From: Antarcticimicrobium sp.
GTDB taxonomy: Bacteria; Pseudomonadota; Alphaproteobacteria; Rhodobacterales; Rhodobacteraceae
Direction of reading: 5' to 3'
DNA length: 64,000 nt
Assembly: GCF_029212575.1 (NCBI RefSeq)
Contig: NZ_JARGPK010000055.1
Span: 1 to 64,000, forward strand
The notes under the pieces are model-generated. The model made no database searches and was not told the DNA's origin. It saw only the letters and a list, made by a program, of their open reading frames with translations. A program made the translations under genes and the position numbers. This document shows, in pieces, positions 37,668 to 45,518 of the stretch; the stretch's first letter is position 1, and each line of letters begins with the position of its first letter.

Positions 37668-37736
37668 AAAGGTGTTGAGCCCTCGCACCGACCTCACCGA
37701 CCCTTGCCATACGACCAATTCCGAAGGACGCCGCAA

Positions 37737-40700
37737 ATGTGCGCCGACACCCCCTCCGATACCCCGACCGAGACGCCTGAATACAAAGACACCCTGAACC
37801 TGCCGAAGACCGATTTCCCGATGCGCGCCGGCCTGCCCAAGCGTGAGCCCGAGTGGCTGGCGCGCTGGGAGAAGATCGGCGTTTACGATAAGCTGCGCGA
37901 GACGGCCGAGGGCCGCAAGCCCTTTACCCTGCACGACGGCCCGCCCTATGCCAACGGGCACCTGCACATCGGTCACGCGCTGAACAAGACGATCAAGGAC
38001 ATGATCGTGCGCAGCCACCAGATGATGGGCCACGAGAGCCGTTACATCCCCGGCTGGGATTGTCACGGGTTGCCGATCGAATGGAAGATCGAGGAACAGT
38101 ACCGCGCCAAGGGGCTGGACAAGGACGAGGTGCCGGTGGTCGATTTCCGCCAGGAGTGCCGCAAGTTCGCCGCCGAATGGGTCGACGTGCAGCGCGAGGA
38201 GTTCAAGCGGATGGGGATCACCGGCAACTGGGCCGATCCCTATCTGACGATGGATTTCCACGCCGAGAGGGTGATCGCCGAGGAATTCATGAAATTCCTG
38301 ATGAACGGCACGCTCTACCAGGGGTCCAAGCCCGTTATGTGGTCACCGATCGAGCAGACCGCGCTGGCCGAGGCTGAGGTGGAGTATCACGACAAGGAAA
38401 GTTTTACCGTCTGGGTGAAGTTCAAGGTGGCGGAAGTGGCCGTCAATCACGCTCACTGGGAAGGGGAATTTGACGACGTAGACCTAGATACCGAAGCTGG
38501 CCTGTATGAGTTTAGCCGCAGGATCGAGGCAATCAAAGATGCGAGCGTTGTGATCTGGACCACGACTCCGTGGACCATGCCCAGCAACAAGGCGGTGGTT
38601 TACGGCGAGGGCATTTCCTATGGCCTTTACGAGGTCACCGGCACGCCGGAGGAATGCTGGGTCAGCATGGGCGACAAATACATTCTGGCCGACAAGTTGG
38701 CGGATGACGTCTTTACCCGCGCCCGGCTCGAGAAAAGCCAGTGGAAACGCTTGCGTGATGTCCCGAAACAGGAATTGGCCAGCATCAGGCTCTTGCACCC
38801 GCTGGCCGGGGCCGAGGGCTCCGAGGGCGAATGGGACGATCTGCGCGATTTCCGCGCCGCCGATTTCGTCACCGACGACGAGGGAACCGGCTTTGTCCAT
38901 TGCGCGCCGAGCCACGGGATGGAGGAATACGAGCTTTATCGCGGGCTGGGGATGCTGGAGCAGGTCATCACCTATAACGTGACCGATGACGGCTCGTTCC
39001 GCGCCGATCTGCCGTTCTTCGGCGGCAAGCGCATCCTGCGTGAAAAGCCCAAGAAGGGCGATTGGGAGGGCGAGGCCAACGCCGCCGTGATCGCCAAGCT
39101 GACCGAGGTCGGCGGGTTGCTGGCACGCGGCAAGATCAAGCACTCCTACCCGCATAGCTGGCGCTCCAAGGCGCCGGTGATCTATCGCAACACGCCGCAA
39201 TGGTTCGCCGCCATCGACGTGCCCTGCGGCGGCGATGACACCTATGGCAAGACGATCCGCGAGCGGGCCCTGACCTCGATCGACGAGCTGGTGACCTTCA
39301 CCCCGAAAACCGGGCGCAACCGGCTCTATTCGATGATCGAAACGCGCCCGGACTGGGTGCTGAGCCGCCAGCGCGCCTGGGGCGTGCCGCTGACCTGCTT
39401 TACCCGCAAGGGGGTGCTGCCGACCGATCCGGATTTCCTGCTGCGCGATCCGGCGGTCAACGCCCGCATCGCCGAGGCCTTCGAGGCCGAAGGCGCCGAT
39501 GCCTGGTACGCCGAGGGGGCGAAGGAGCGATTCCTGGGTGGCGATCACGATCCGGCGAAATGGGAACAGGTGTTCGACGTGCTGGACGTCTGGTTCGATT
39601 CCGGCTCGACCCATGCCTTCGTGCTGCGCGACCGGGCCGACGGCACCGAGGACGGTATCGCCGATGTCTACATGGAGGGCACCGACCAGCACCGCGGCTG
39701 GTTCCATTCCTCGATGCTGCAGGGCTGCGCCACGATGGGCCGCGCCCCCTATCGCAACGTGGTGACGCACGGATTCACGCTGGACGAGAAGGGCAACAAG
39801 ATGTCCAAATCGCTCGGCAATACCATCGCGCCCGAGGATGTGGTCAAGCAATACGGCGCCGATATCCTGCGGCTCTGGGTGGCGCAGACCGATTACACCG
39901 CCGACCAGCGGATCGGGCCGGAGATCCTGAAAGGCGTCGCCGACAGCTATCGCCGCTTGCGCAACACACTGCGGTTCATGCTGGGCAGCCTTGGCGATTT
40001 CACCGAAGCCGACCGGATCGACACCGCCGAGATGCCGGAACTGGAGCGCTGGGTGCTGCACCGGCTGGCGGAGCTGGACGGGCAGGTGCGCGAAGGCTAC
40101 GCGTCGTTCGATTTCCAGTCGGTGTTCCAGTCGGTCTTTACCTTTGCCACCGTGGAACTCAGCGCCTTTTACTTCGACATCCGCAAGGACGCGCTGTATT
40201 GCGACGGCGATACCATGCGCCGCCGCGCCGCGCTGACCGTGCTGGATGCGCTGTTCCACCGGCTGACCACCTGGCTGGCGCCGATCCTGGTCTTTACCAT
40301 GGAAGAGGTCTGGCTGGAGCGGTTCCCGGGCGATGAGAGCTCGGTCCATCTGGTCGATTTCCCCGAGACGCCGGCGGAATGGCGCGACGCGGCGCTGGCG
40401 GCGAAATGGGCCGGTATCCGGCAGGTGCGCCGGGCGGTCACAGCCGCGCTGGAGGTCCAGCGCCGCGACAAGGTGATCGGCGCGAGCCTGGAGGCCGCAC
40501 CGGTGGTGCATGTGTCCGACACGGACGTGCTGAAGGCGCTGCGCTCGGTCGATTTCGAGGATGTCTGCATCACCTCCGACATCGTGCTGACCGGCGATCC
40601 CAGCCCGAACGAGGCCTTCCGCATGCCCGAGGTGGAGGGCGTCGGCGTGGTGTTCGAAAAGGCCGAGGGGCAGAAATGCCAGCGCTGCTGGAAGATCCTG

Positions 40701-40763
40701 CCCGACGTCGGCCAGCACCCGCATCCGGGCGTCTGCCACCGCTGCAACACGGCGCTGGGGTAA
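37737..40763 (+). CDS. ileS: Isoleucyl-tRNA synthetase
   Basis: Charges tRNA-Ile; 1008 residues. HIGH motif is in GHLHIGHALNK near residue 70, the editing-domain threonine stretch is VIWTTTPWT near 280, KMSKS is in GNKMSKSLGN near 690, and the C-terminal zinc knuckle has Cys pairs CQRC and CHRC. The ATG at 37737 is chosen with GAAGGA upstream; a TTG 11 codons earlier is possible. A patch of about 130 nt (38430-38560) in the editing domain has near 50 percent GC and rare codons (GTA, CTA), unlike the rest of the gene. Confidence 0.97.
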   Translation: MCADTPSDTPTETPEYKDTLNLPKTDFPMRAGLPKREPEWLARWEKIGVYDKLRETAEGRKPFTLHDGPPYANGHLHIGHALNKTIKDMIVRSHQMMGHESRYIPGWDCHGLPIEWKIEEQYRAKGLDKDEVPVVDFRQECRKFAAEWVDVQREEFKRMGITGNWADPYLTMDFHAERVIAEEFMKFLMNGTLYQGSKPVMWSPIEQTALAEAEVEYHDKESFTVWVKFKVAEVAVNHAHWEGEFDDVDLDTEAGLYEFSRRIEAIKDASVVIWTTTPWTMPSNKAVVYGEGISYGLYEVTGTPEECWVSMGDKYILADKLADDVFTRARLEKSQWKRLRDVPKQELASIRLLHPLAGAEGSEGEWDDLRDFRAADFVTDDEGTGFVHCAPSHGMEEYELYRGLGMLEQVITYNVTDDGSFRADLPFFGGKRILREKPKKGDWEGEANAAVIAKLTEVGGLLARGKIKHSYPHSWRSKAPVIYRNTPQWFAAIDVPCGGDDTYGKTIRERALTSIDELVTFTPKTGRNRLYSMIETRPDWVLSRQRAWGVPLTCFTRKGVLPTDPDFLLRDPAVNARIAEAFEAEGADAWYAEGAKERFLGGDHDPAKWEQVFDVLDVWFDSGSTHAFVLRDRADGTEDGIADVYMEGTDQHRGWFHSSMLQGCATMGRAPYRNVVTHGFTLDEKGNKMSKSLGNTIAPEDVVKQYGADILRLWVAQTDYTADQRIGPEILKGVADSYRRLRNTLRFMLGSLGDFTEADRIDTAEMPELERWVLHRLAELDGQVREGYASFDFQSVFQSVFTFATVELSAFYFDIRKDALYCDGDTMRRRAALTVLDALFHRLTTWLAPILVFTMEEVWLERFPGDESSVHLVDFPETPAEWRDAALAAKWAGIRQVRRAVTAALEVQRRDKVIGASLEAAPVVHVSDTDVLKALRSVDFEDVCITSDIVLTGDPSPNEAFRMPEVEGVGVVFEKAEGQKCQRCWKILPDVGQHPHPGVCHRCNTALG

Positions 40764-40848
40764 CCCGCCTGCGCGCCCGGCACGACGTTTGCAGGGCGCG
40801 CTATCATGCGACTGTTGGACTGATGGGGAATCGGGTAGCCTTGGGGCC

Positions 40849-41214
40849 ATGTCGTACAAACCCGATGGCTATACTTCGCTGGCGCCCTACCTGGTGGTGC
40901 CCGATCCGCGCGCGGTGCTGGAGTTCTGCGCTGCTGTCTTCGGCGCCGAGGAGCTGCGGGTGATCCATGACGGCGACCGCATCATGCATGCGGAGTGCCG
41001 CATCGGTGACACCGTGCTGATGATGGGCGGGGCCGAGGGCGGGCCGGTTGCGATGGTGCATGTCTACCTGCCCGATCCGGACGCCGCCTTTTCCCGCGCG
41101 CTGGCCCTGGGCGCCGAGGAGATCCAGCCGATGATGGAAAAGGGTGACGGCGACCGGCGCGGCGGGTTTCGCACGCCCTGCGGGACGCAGTGGTACGTCG
41201 CCCGTCAGATCTGA
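40849..41214 (+). CDS. VOC/glyoxalase-superfamily protein
   Basis: Small protein of 121 residues starting MSYKPDGYTSLAPYLVVPDP, a PhnB-like VOC domain with paired beta-alpha-beta-beta-beta units. The family often binds a divalent metal (His/Glu sites such as MHAECRIGDTVLMM and VHVYLPDPD are visible). Function not defined. The following ogt frame begins inside its 3' end. Confidence 0.85.
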   Translation: MSYKPDGYTSLAPYLVVPDPRAVLEFCAAVFGAEELRVIHDGDRIMHAECRIGDTVLMMGGAEGGPVAMVHVYLPDPDAAFSRALALGAEEIQPMMEKGDGDRRGGFRTPCGTQWYVARQI

Positions 41215-41677
41215 TGCCGCAATTCCGCGCCTGAGCGTCGAGACGCCCGTCGGGGTGCTGACCCTCACCGAAGAGGATGGCGCGATCACCCGGGTGGACT
41301 GGCAGGAGGGCGGGGTTGATGACACTCCGCTGCTGCGGCGGGCCAGGCAGCAGGTGACGGAATACTTCGCCGGCGCGCGCCAGACCTTCGACCTGCCGCT
41401 GCGCGTCGATGGGTCGGCGTTCCAGCGCGCGGTCTGCGCCGCGATGCTGGAGATTCCCTTTGGCGAGACCCGCACCTATGGCGAGATTGCCCGCGATCTG
41501 GGCCAGTCGGCGCAGGCGGTCGGGCGGGCCTGCGGGCACAACCCGATCCCGGTTCTGATCCCCTGTCACCGGGTGATGGGGGCGGATGGAAAGCTGACCG
41601 GGTACTCTGGCCAGGGCGGCGTGGAAACCAAGGTGGCGCTGCTGCGCCACGAGGGCGCCGGCGGCTTTCTGATCTGA
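41144..41677 (+). CDS. ogt: Methylated-DNA-protein cysteine methyltransferase
   Basis: Suicide repair protein removing O6-alkyl groups from guanine. The active-site loop NPIPVLIPCHRVMGADG with the acceptor Cys is near residue 140, and the helix-turn-helix Arg region TRTYGEIARDLGQSAQAVG is just before it. The only standard start in frame is the GTG at 41144 inside the VOC gene. Family similarity begins only at IPRLSVETPVG, whose first codon is ATT at 41222, so the first 26 residues may not be made. Cofunction with VOC is not implied. Confidence 0.9.
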   Translation: MTATGAAGFARPAGRSGTSPVRSDAAIPRLSVETPVGVLTLTEEDGAITRVDWQEGGVDDTPLLRRARQQVTEYFAGARQTFDLPLRVDGSAFQRAVCAAMLEIPFGETRTYGEIARDLGQSAQAVGRACGHNPIPVLIPCHRVMGADGKLTGYSGQGGVETKVALLRHEGAGGFLI

Positions 41678-41760
41678 GCGGCGCTGCGGCCAAAAGCCGA
41701 TTGCATTTGCCGCTGGCGGGCCGCAGGTTAGGCGGCAAACCGTCAGGAAGGACAAGACAG

Positions 41761-42228
41761 ATGAGCACTTCGCAGGACCGCGCCGCGTTGAAAAAAGCTG
41801 TGTACGACAGGTTGTTGTCGCTGGAATCCGAGGAATTGGCCAGTGCCGTTGCGCACTATGAGGCGCATATGAAGGAATCCGTGCTGGACGACCGCGAAGG
41901 CCATGACAACGACGAACTTGCCGGCTCGACCGAAGAGGTCGGCCTGGCTGCGGCCTTTCATCATCCGGTCATGACCCATCACGCCAAGGTGGACGTGATC
42001 GAGAACCTGGATTTCACCCCGACCGACACGGTGCGGCCCGGTGCGATCGTGACCCTTGACGGGCGTCACCTGATCGTTGCCGTCTCGACCGCGCGGTTCG
42101 AGGTGGGCGGCGTGACCTATATGGGCATCTCGCCCGAGAGCCCGATCTACAAGGCGATGGACGGGCTGCAGGCCGGCGACAGCTTTGCCTTCCAGGGCCG
42201 GGAGATCGAGATCGAGGACGTCGCTTAG
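41761..42228 (+). CDS. GreA/GreB C-terminal-domain-like protein
   Basis: Protein of 155 residues (ATG at 41761, GGAAGGA ribosome site). The C-terminal half, ending GISPESPIYKAMDGLQAGDS then FAFQGREIEIEDVA, resembles the FKBP-like domain of GreA/GreB and related RNA polymerase secondary-channel factors. The N-terminal 80 residues are helical with an acidic stretch DDREGHDNDELAG but shorter than a Gre coiled coil. It may bind the polymerase without full cleavage activity; this is inference. Confidence 0.7.
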   Translation: MSTSQDRAALKKAVYDRLLSLESEELASAVAHYEAHMKESVLDDREGHDNDELAGSTEEVGLAAAFHHPVMTHHAKVDVIENLDFTPTDTVRPGAIVTLDGRHLIVAVSTARFEVGGVTYMGISPESPIYKAMDGLQAGDSFAFQGREIEIEDVA

Positions 42229-42238
42229 GCGGGTCCCG

Positions 42239-42943
42239 TCACCCGGCCTGCGCGTTGCGGGCCGGGATCACCTGTTGCGCGATGCCGGCCAGCAGCAGGT
42301 AGAGCGTGCAGGCCACCAGCCCCCAGTTGGCCCAGCTTTCCGGATGAAAATCGACCCAGGCGGCCCAGCCGGCGAAAAAGGTCCAGGCCAGCGCCACCGG
42401 CAGGGTCACCACCCGCCAGCGCTCGGTGCGCACCGGGTGCACGAATTTCAGCGGCAGGAACATCGCGAGTGCCAGGGCGGCGACGAAGCCGAGGATGATC
42501 CAGAAGTTCGGCTCGACCGCGAAGAAGACCAGCACCGCCATGTTCCAGCAGCCGGGAAACCCCTTGAACGAATTGTCATCGGTCTTCATCCTTGTGTCAG
42601 CGAAATACATCGCGCTGGCGAAGGTGATGACAAAGATCGCCACCCAGCCGGTCCAGCCGTCCATCAGCCCGGACTGGAACAGGGCGAAGGCGGGGATGAA
42701 GACATAGGTGAGATAATCGATGATCAGGTCGAGCAGCACGCCGTCGAATTCCGGCGCGAAATGCTTGACGTGGTAGCGCCGCGCCATCGGTCCGTCGATG
42801 CCGTCGACGAAGAAGGCGACCACCAGCCAGAGGAACATCAGGCTCCATTTTCCCTGGGCGGCGGCGAGCATGGCGAGCATGGCGAAAACCGCGCCGGTGG
42901 CAGTGAAGAGATGGACGGAAAGGGCGCGCAATTGGGGTGTCAT
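42239..42943 (-). CDS. pcs: Phosphatidylcholine synthase
   Basis: Makes phosphatidylcholine from CDP-diacylglycerol and free choline, a pathway typical of alphaproteobacteria. The 234 residues have about seven hydrophobic helices and the CDP-alcohol phosphotransferase motif DGIDGPMAR ... EFDGVLLDLIIDY (near 47-77) with all Asp residues present. The start is the ATG at 42943; upstream frame extension is rejected. It converges with the Gre-like gene. Confidence 0.93.
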   Translation of the reverse strand: MTPQLRALSVHLFTATGAVFAMLAMLAAAQGKWSLMFLWLVVAFFVDGIDGPMARRYHVKHFAPEFDGVLLDLIIDYLTYVFIPAFALFQSGLMDGWTGWVAIFVITFASAMYFADTRMKTDDNSFKGFPGCWNMAVLVFFAVEPNFWIILGFVAALALAMFLPLKFVHPVRTERWRVVTLPVALAWTFFAGWAAWVDFHPESWANWGLVACTLYLLLAGIAQQVIPARNAQAG

Positions 42944-43023
42944 GAAGATGTCATGGCGCAAATCGCGGCAAATCGCAATTGCTGCGGGGGTCTCTCTTTT
43001 CGAGCCTCGCGGGTGGGGTGGTG

Positions 43024-43947
43024 TCACGCCTTGGGGTGGCTGCGGGCGTAGACCTCCATCAGGCGGGCGGTATCCACCGCCGTATAGGCTTGTGTCGTCG
43101 ACAGCGAGGCATGGCCCAGAAGTTCCTGAATGCTGCGCAGGTCGCCGCCCGCCTCAAGAAGGTGGGTGGCGAAGCTGTGGCGCAGTGCGTGCGGCGTGGC
43201 GGTGGCGGGCAGGCCGAGCTGCATGCGCACCTGCGCCATCGCGCCGCGGATCAGCCGCGCGTTCAGCGCGCCGCCGCGCACGCCGCGAAACAGCGGCGCG
43301 CGCGGATCTTTCGGGTGCGGGCAGAGCCGCAGGTAGGCATCGACCGCGTCGCGCGCCGCCGGCAGGACCGGTACCACCCGTTCCTTGCCGCCCTTGCCGA
43401 GGATGCGCAGGGAGGCGCCCAGCGGCGCGTCGGCGCCGGTCAGCCCCAGCGCCTCGGAGATGCGCAGTCCGCAGCCATAGAGCAGCGTGACCACGGCGGC
43501 GTCGCGGGCCGCGACCCAGGGCGTCTGCGATTGCAGCTCGACGGTGTCGATCACCGCGCGGGCGGCCTCGGGGGCCAGCGGGCGCGGCAGTTTCTTCTGG
43601 AACTTGGGCGAGCGGGCGGCGAGCACGGCGGTGGGATCGAAGCCCTCGCGCTCGGCCAGCCAGCGGTAAAAGCTTTTCACCGCCGAGAGCTTGCGCGCCA
43701 GCGAACGCGAGGAAATGCCGGTGCCGCGCGTCCGCGCCATCCAGGCGCGCATCTCGGTGACGGTGATCTTCTCCAGCGCGGCCAGCCCCTGTGGCCCGCC
43801 GCGATGTTCGGCCATGAAGGCGAGAAAGGCCGCCACGTCGGTGCGATAGGCGGTCAGGGTGTTCTGCGCCGCGCCCGAAAGCGCGCTTTGCCGGTCCAGC
43901 CAGTCCTGCAGCGCATCGCGGCAGGCGGCTGAAATCGTCAGGGTCAT
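43024..43947 (-). CDS. xerC: Tyrosine recombinase XerC
   Basis: Resolves chromosome dimers at dif with XerD. The 307 residues contain an N-terminal SAM-like DNA-binding domain (to about 110) and a catalytic domain with the full set: Arg in YGCGLRISEALG, Lys in ILGKGGKERVVPV, His-x-x-Arg in PHALRHSFATH, His in LLGHASLSTT and the nucleophile Tyr in TQAYTAV. It lies 7 nt after DUF484, as in many proteobacteria. No attachment site or element boundary is present, so it is the housekeeping recombinase. Confidence 0.94.
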   Translation of the reverse strand: MTLTISAACRDALQDWLDRQSALSGAAQNTLTAYRTDVAAFLAFMAEHRGGPQGLAALEKITVTEMRAWMARTRGTGISSRSLARKLSAVKSFYRWLAEREGFDPTAVLAARSPKFQKKLPRPLAPEAARAVIDTVELQSQTPWVAARDAAVVTLLYGCGLRISEALGLTGADAPLGASLRILGKGGKERVVPVLPAARDAVDAYLRLCPHPKDPRAPLFRGVRGGALNARLIRGAMAQVRMQLGLPATATPHALRHSFATHLLEAGGDLRSIQELLGHASLSTTQAYTAVDTARLMEVYARSHPKA

Positions 43948-43954
43948 TCCGGGC

Positions 43955-44662
43955 TCACCTGAGCCAGTGGCGCATCGTGCGTTCGAACACGCCGGCAAAG
44001 AAGGCCAGCAGATCGGTGCCGTGCTGGGGGGTGAACTGATGCGGGTCCTCGGCGCCCATTACCAGCAGCCCGGGCAGGCGGCCGGCGCCGAAATCGAGCC
44101 GCAGGCAGGCCTCGGAGCGGATGAACTCGGCCGATTTGCCATAGATGCGCTCCGACCCCTTCTGCAACTGGCGCAGGGTGACCTGGCGCGGCTGGCCGCC
44201 GCGCCTGCGGGTCAGGAAATCGTCGACGAAGCCCGGGCCGGCCAGGGCCAGCACCCCGTCAAGGCGGCTGACCGCCGGGTCGTCGCCGTTCTGGGCGGTT
44301 TCCAGCACCAGCCGGATCGCATCGACGCGCAGGATCTCGGCCACCTCGCCGCCGAGGTCGCGCAGGAACACCTCGAACTCGGTCGGGTCGAGCATGCGCA
44401 GGATGGCGCGGTGCACCTGGTTGGTGCCGGCGAGGTTCTCATAGGCCGCCGCGATGACGCTGCGGTGGGTATCCTCGAGCCGGTCGAGCCGGGCCTCCAT
44501 CCGCTCCATCGCGATGCCGCGCAGATCGACGATATTGCCGCCCATCGACCGCTCGTTCGCCGCGATCAGCGCATGCATCACGTCGCGGTCCTCGAGGATG
44601 GCGTCGGGTTTGGCGATGATCGCCGCGCGCAGGTTGTCTTCCAGTTTCGGGCTGCTGCTCAT
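43955..44662 (-). CDS. DUF484 family protein
   Basis: Cytosolic protein of 235 residues with a GAF-like core, commonly encoded beside xerC. Visible conserved parts are DAILEDRDVMHALIAANERS near the N-terminus and FGAGRLPGLLVMGAEDPHQF near 190, ending GTDLLAFFAGVFERTMRHWL. Precise function unknown. It is the first gene of the xerC pair, with an open upstream gap of 100 nt to the transaldolase. Confidence 0.88.
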   Translation of the reverse strand: MSSSPKLEDNLRAAIIAKPDAILEDRDVMHALIAANERSMGGNIVDLRGIAMERMEARLDRLEDTHRSVIAAAYENLAGTNQVHRAILRMLDPTEFEVFLRDLGGEVAEILRVDAIRLVLETAQNGDDPAVSRLDGVLALAGPGFVDDFLTRRRGGQPRQVTLRQLQKGSERIYGKSAEFIRSEACLRLDFGAGRLPGLLVMGAEDPHQFTPQHGTDLLAFFAGVFERTMRHWLR

Positions 44663-44762
44663 GTCCGCCTCTTTTTGGTCTTGCGCGCCTTATATCACGG
44701 GTTTCGCGGAAATGGGCCGAAAAATCCGCCAATTCCGCGAAATTCCCGCGACAGGTGGCGAC

Positions 44763-45416
44763 TTAGAGGATTTTCTGCCCGGTCTTGGCCCAATCCTTCA
44801 TGAAGGCATCCAGCCCCTTGTCGGTCAGCGGGTGGTTGGCCATCGCCTTGATCACGGCTGGCGGCGCGGTCATCACGTCGGCGCCGATGCGGGCGGCCTC
44901 GGTCACGTGGTTCACCGTGCGGATCGAGGCGGCGAGGATCTGGGTGTCAAAGCCGTAGTTGTCGTAGATGGTGCGGATGTCGGCGATCAGCTCCATCCCG
45001 TCGATGTTGATGTCGTCGAGCCGACCGATGAAGGGGCTGATGAAGGTCGCGCCGGCCTTGGCCGCCAACAGCGCCTGGTTGGCGGAAAAGCACAGGGTGA
45101 CGTTGACCATGTGGCCTTCGCCCGAGAGCACCTTGCAGGCCTTGAGCCCGTCCCAGGTCAGCGGCACCTTGACCGCGATATTCTCGGCGATCTCGGCCAG
45201 CTTGCGGCCCTCGGCGATCATCGCGTCGGCCTCCATGGCGACCACTTCGGCGCTGACCGGACCATCGACCAGATCGCAGATCTCCTTGGTCACTTCGAGG
45301 ATGTCGCGCCCCGATTTCATGATCAGCGACGGGTTGGTGGTGACGCCGTCGACCATGCCCAGATCGTTCAGCTCGGCGATGGCATCGATCTCGGCGGTGT
45401 CTACGAAGAATCTCAT
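44763..45416 (-). CDS. Transaldolase/fructose-6-phosphate aldolase family
   Basis: Class I aldolase of 217 residues, the short TalB-like/FSA length. [20 protein letters not shown] at the start, [13 protein letters not shown] near 25, Schiff-base Lys in [14 protein letters not shown] near 85, and [12 protein letters not shown] near 130 are all present. The fold is likely decameric. Transaldolase activity in the pentose phosphate pathway is most likely. Single gene divergent from priA. Confidence 0.94.
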   Translation of the reverse strand: MRFFVDTAEIDAIAELNDLGMVDGVTTNPSLIMKSGRDILEVTKEICDLVDGPVSAEVVAMEADAMIAEGRKLAEIAENIAVKVPLTWDGLKACKVLSGEGHMVNVTLCFSANQALLAAKAGATFISPFIGRLDDINIDGMELIADIRTIYDNYGFDTQILAASIRTVNHVTEAARIGADVMTAPPAVIKAMANHPLTDKGLDAFMKDWAKTGQKIL

Positions 45417-45518
45417 GGGGGCATCCTTTGATGGGTTGGCCTTGCTCGGGCTTGGCTTTACCTCAGAAAGGGAAGGGCGGGAACCCCCCGCGCAGTATCG
45501 GAGGATGGCGCAAACGGC

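Noticed and set aside
37664-37682. Intrinsic terminator in the ileS leader
   Set aside because: Both alternative hairpins lack a following T-run, so I describe a regulatory fold but not a proven terminator.
38484-40859. A 791-codon minus-strand frame opposite ileS
   Set aside because: ileS carries all synthetase motifs, and the frame is a shadow.
43024-43947. The tyrosine recombinase as the integrase of a mobile element
   Set aside because: It sits next to DUF484 with housekeeping neighbours, and no direct repeats, tRNA target or phage genes are visible; it fits XerC.
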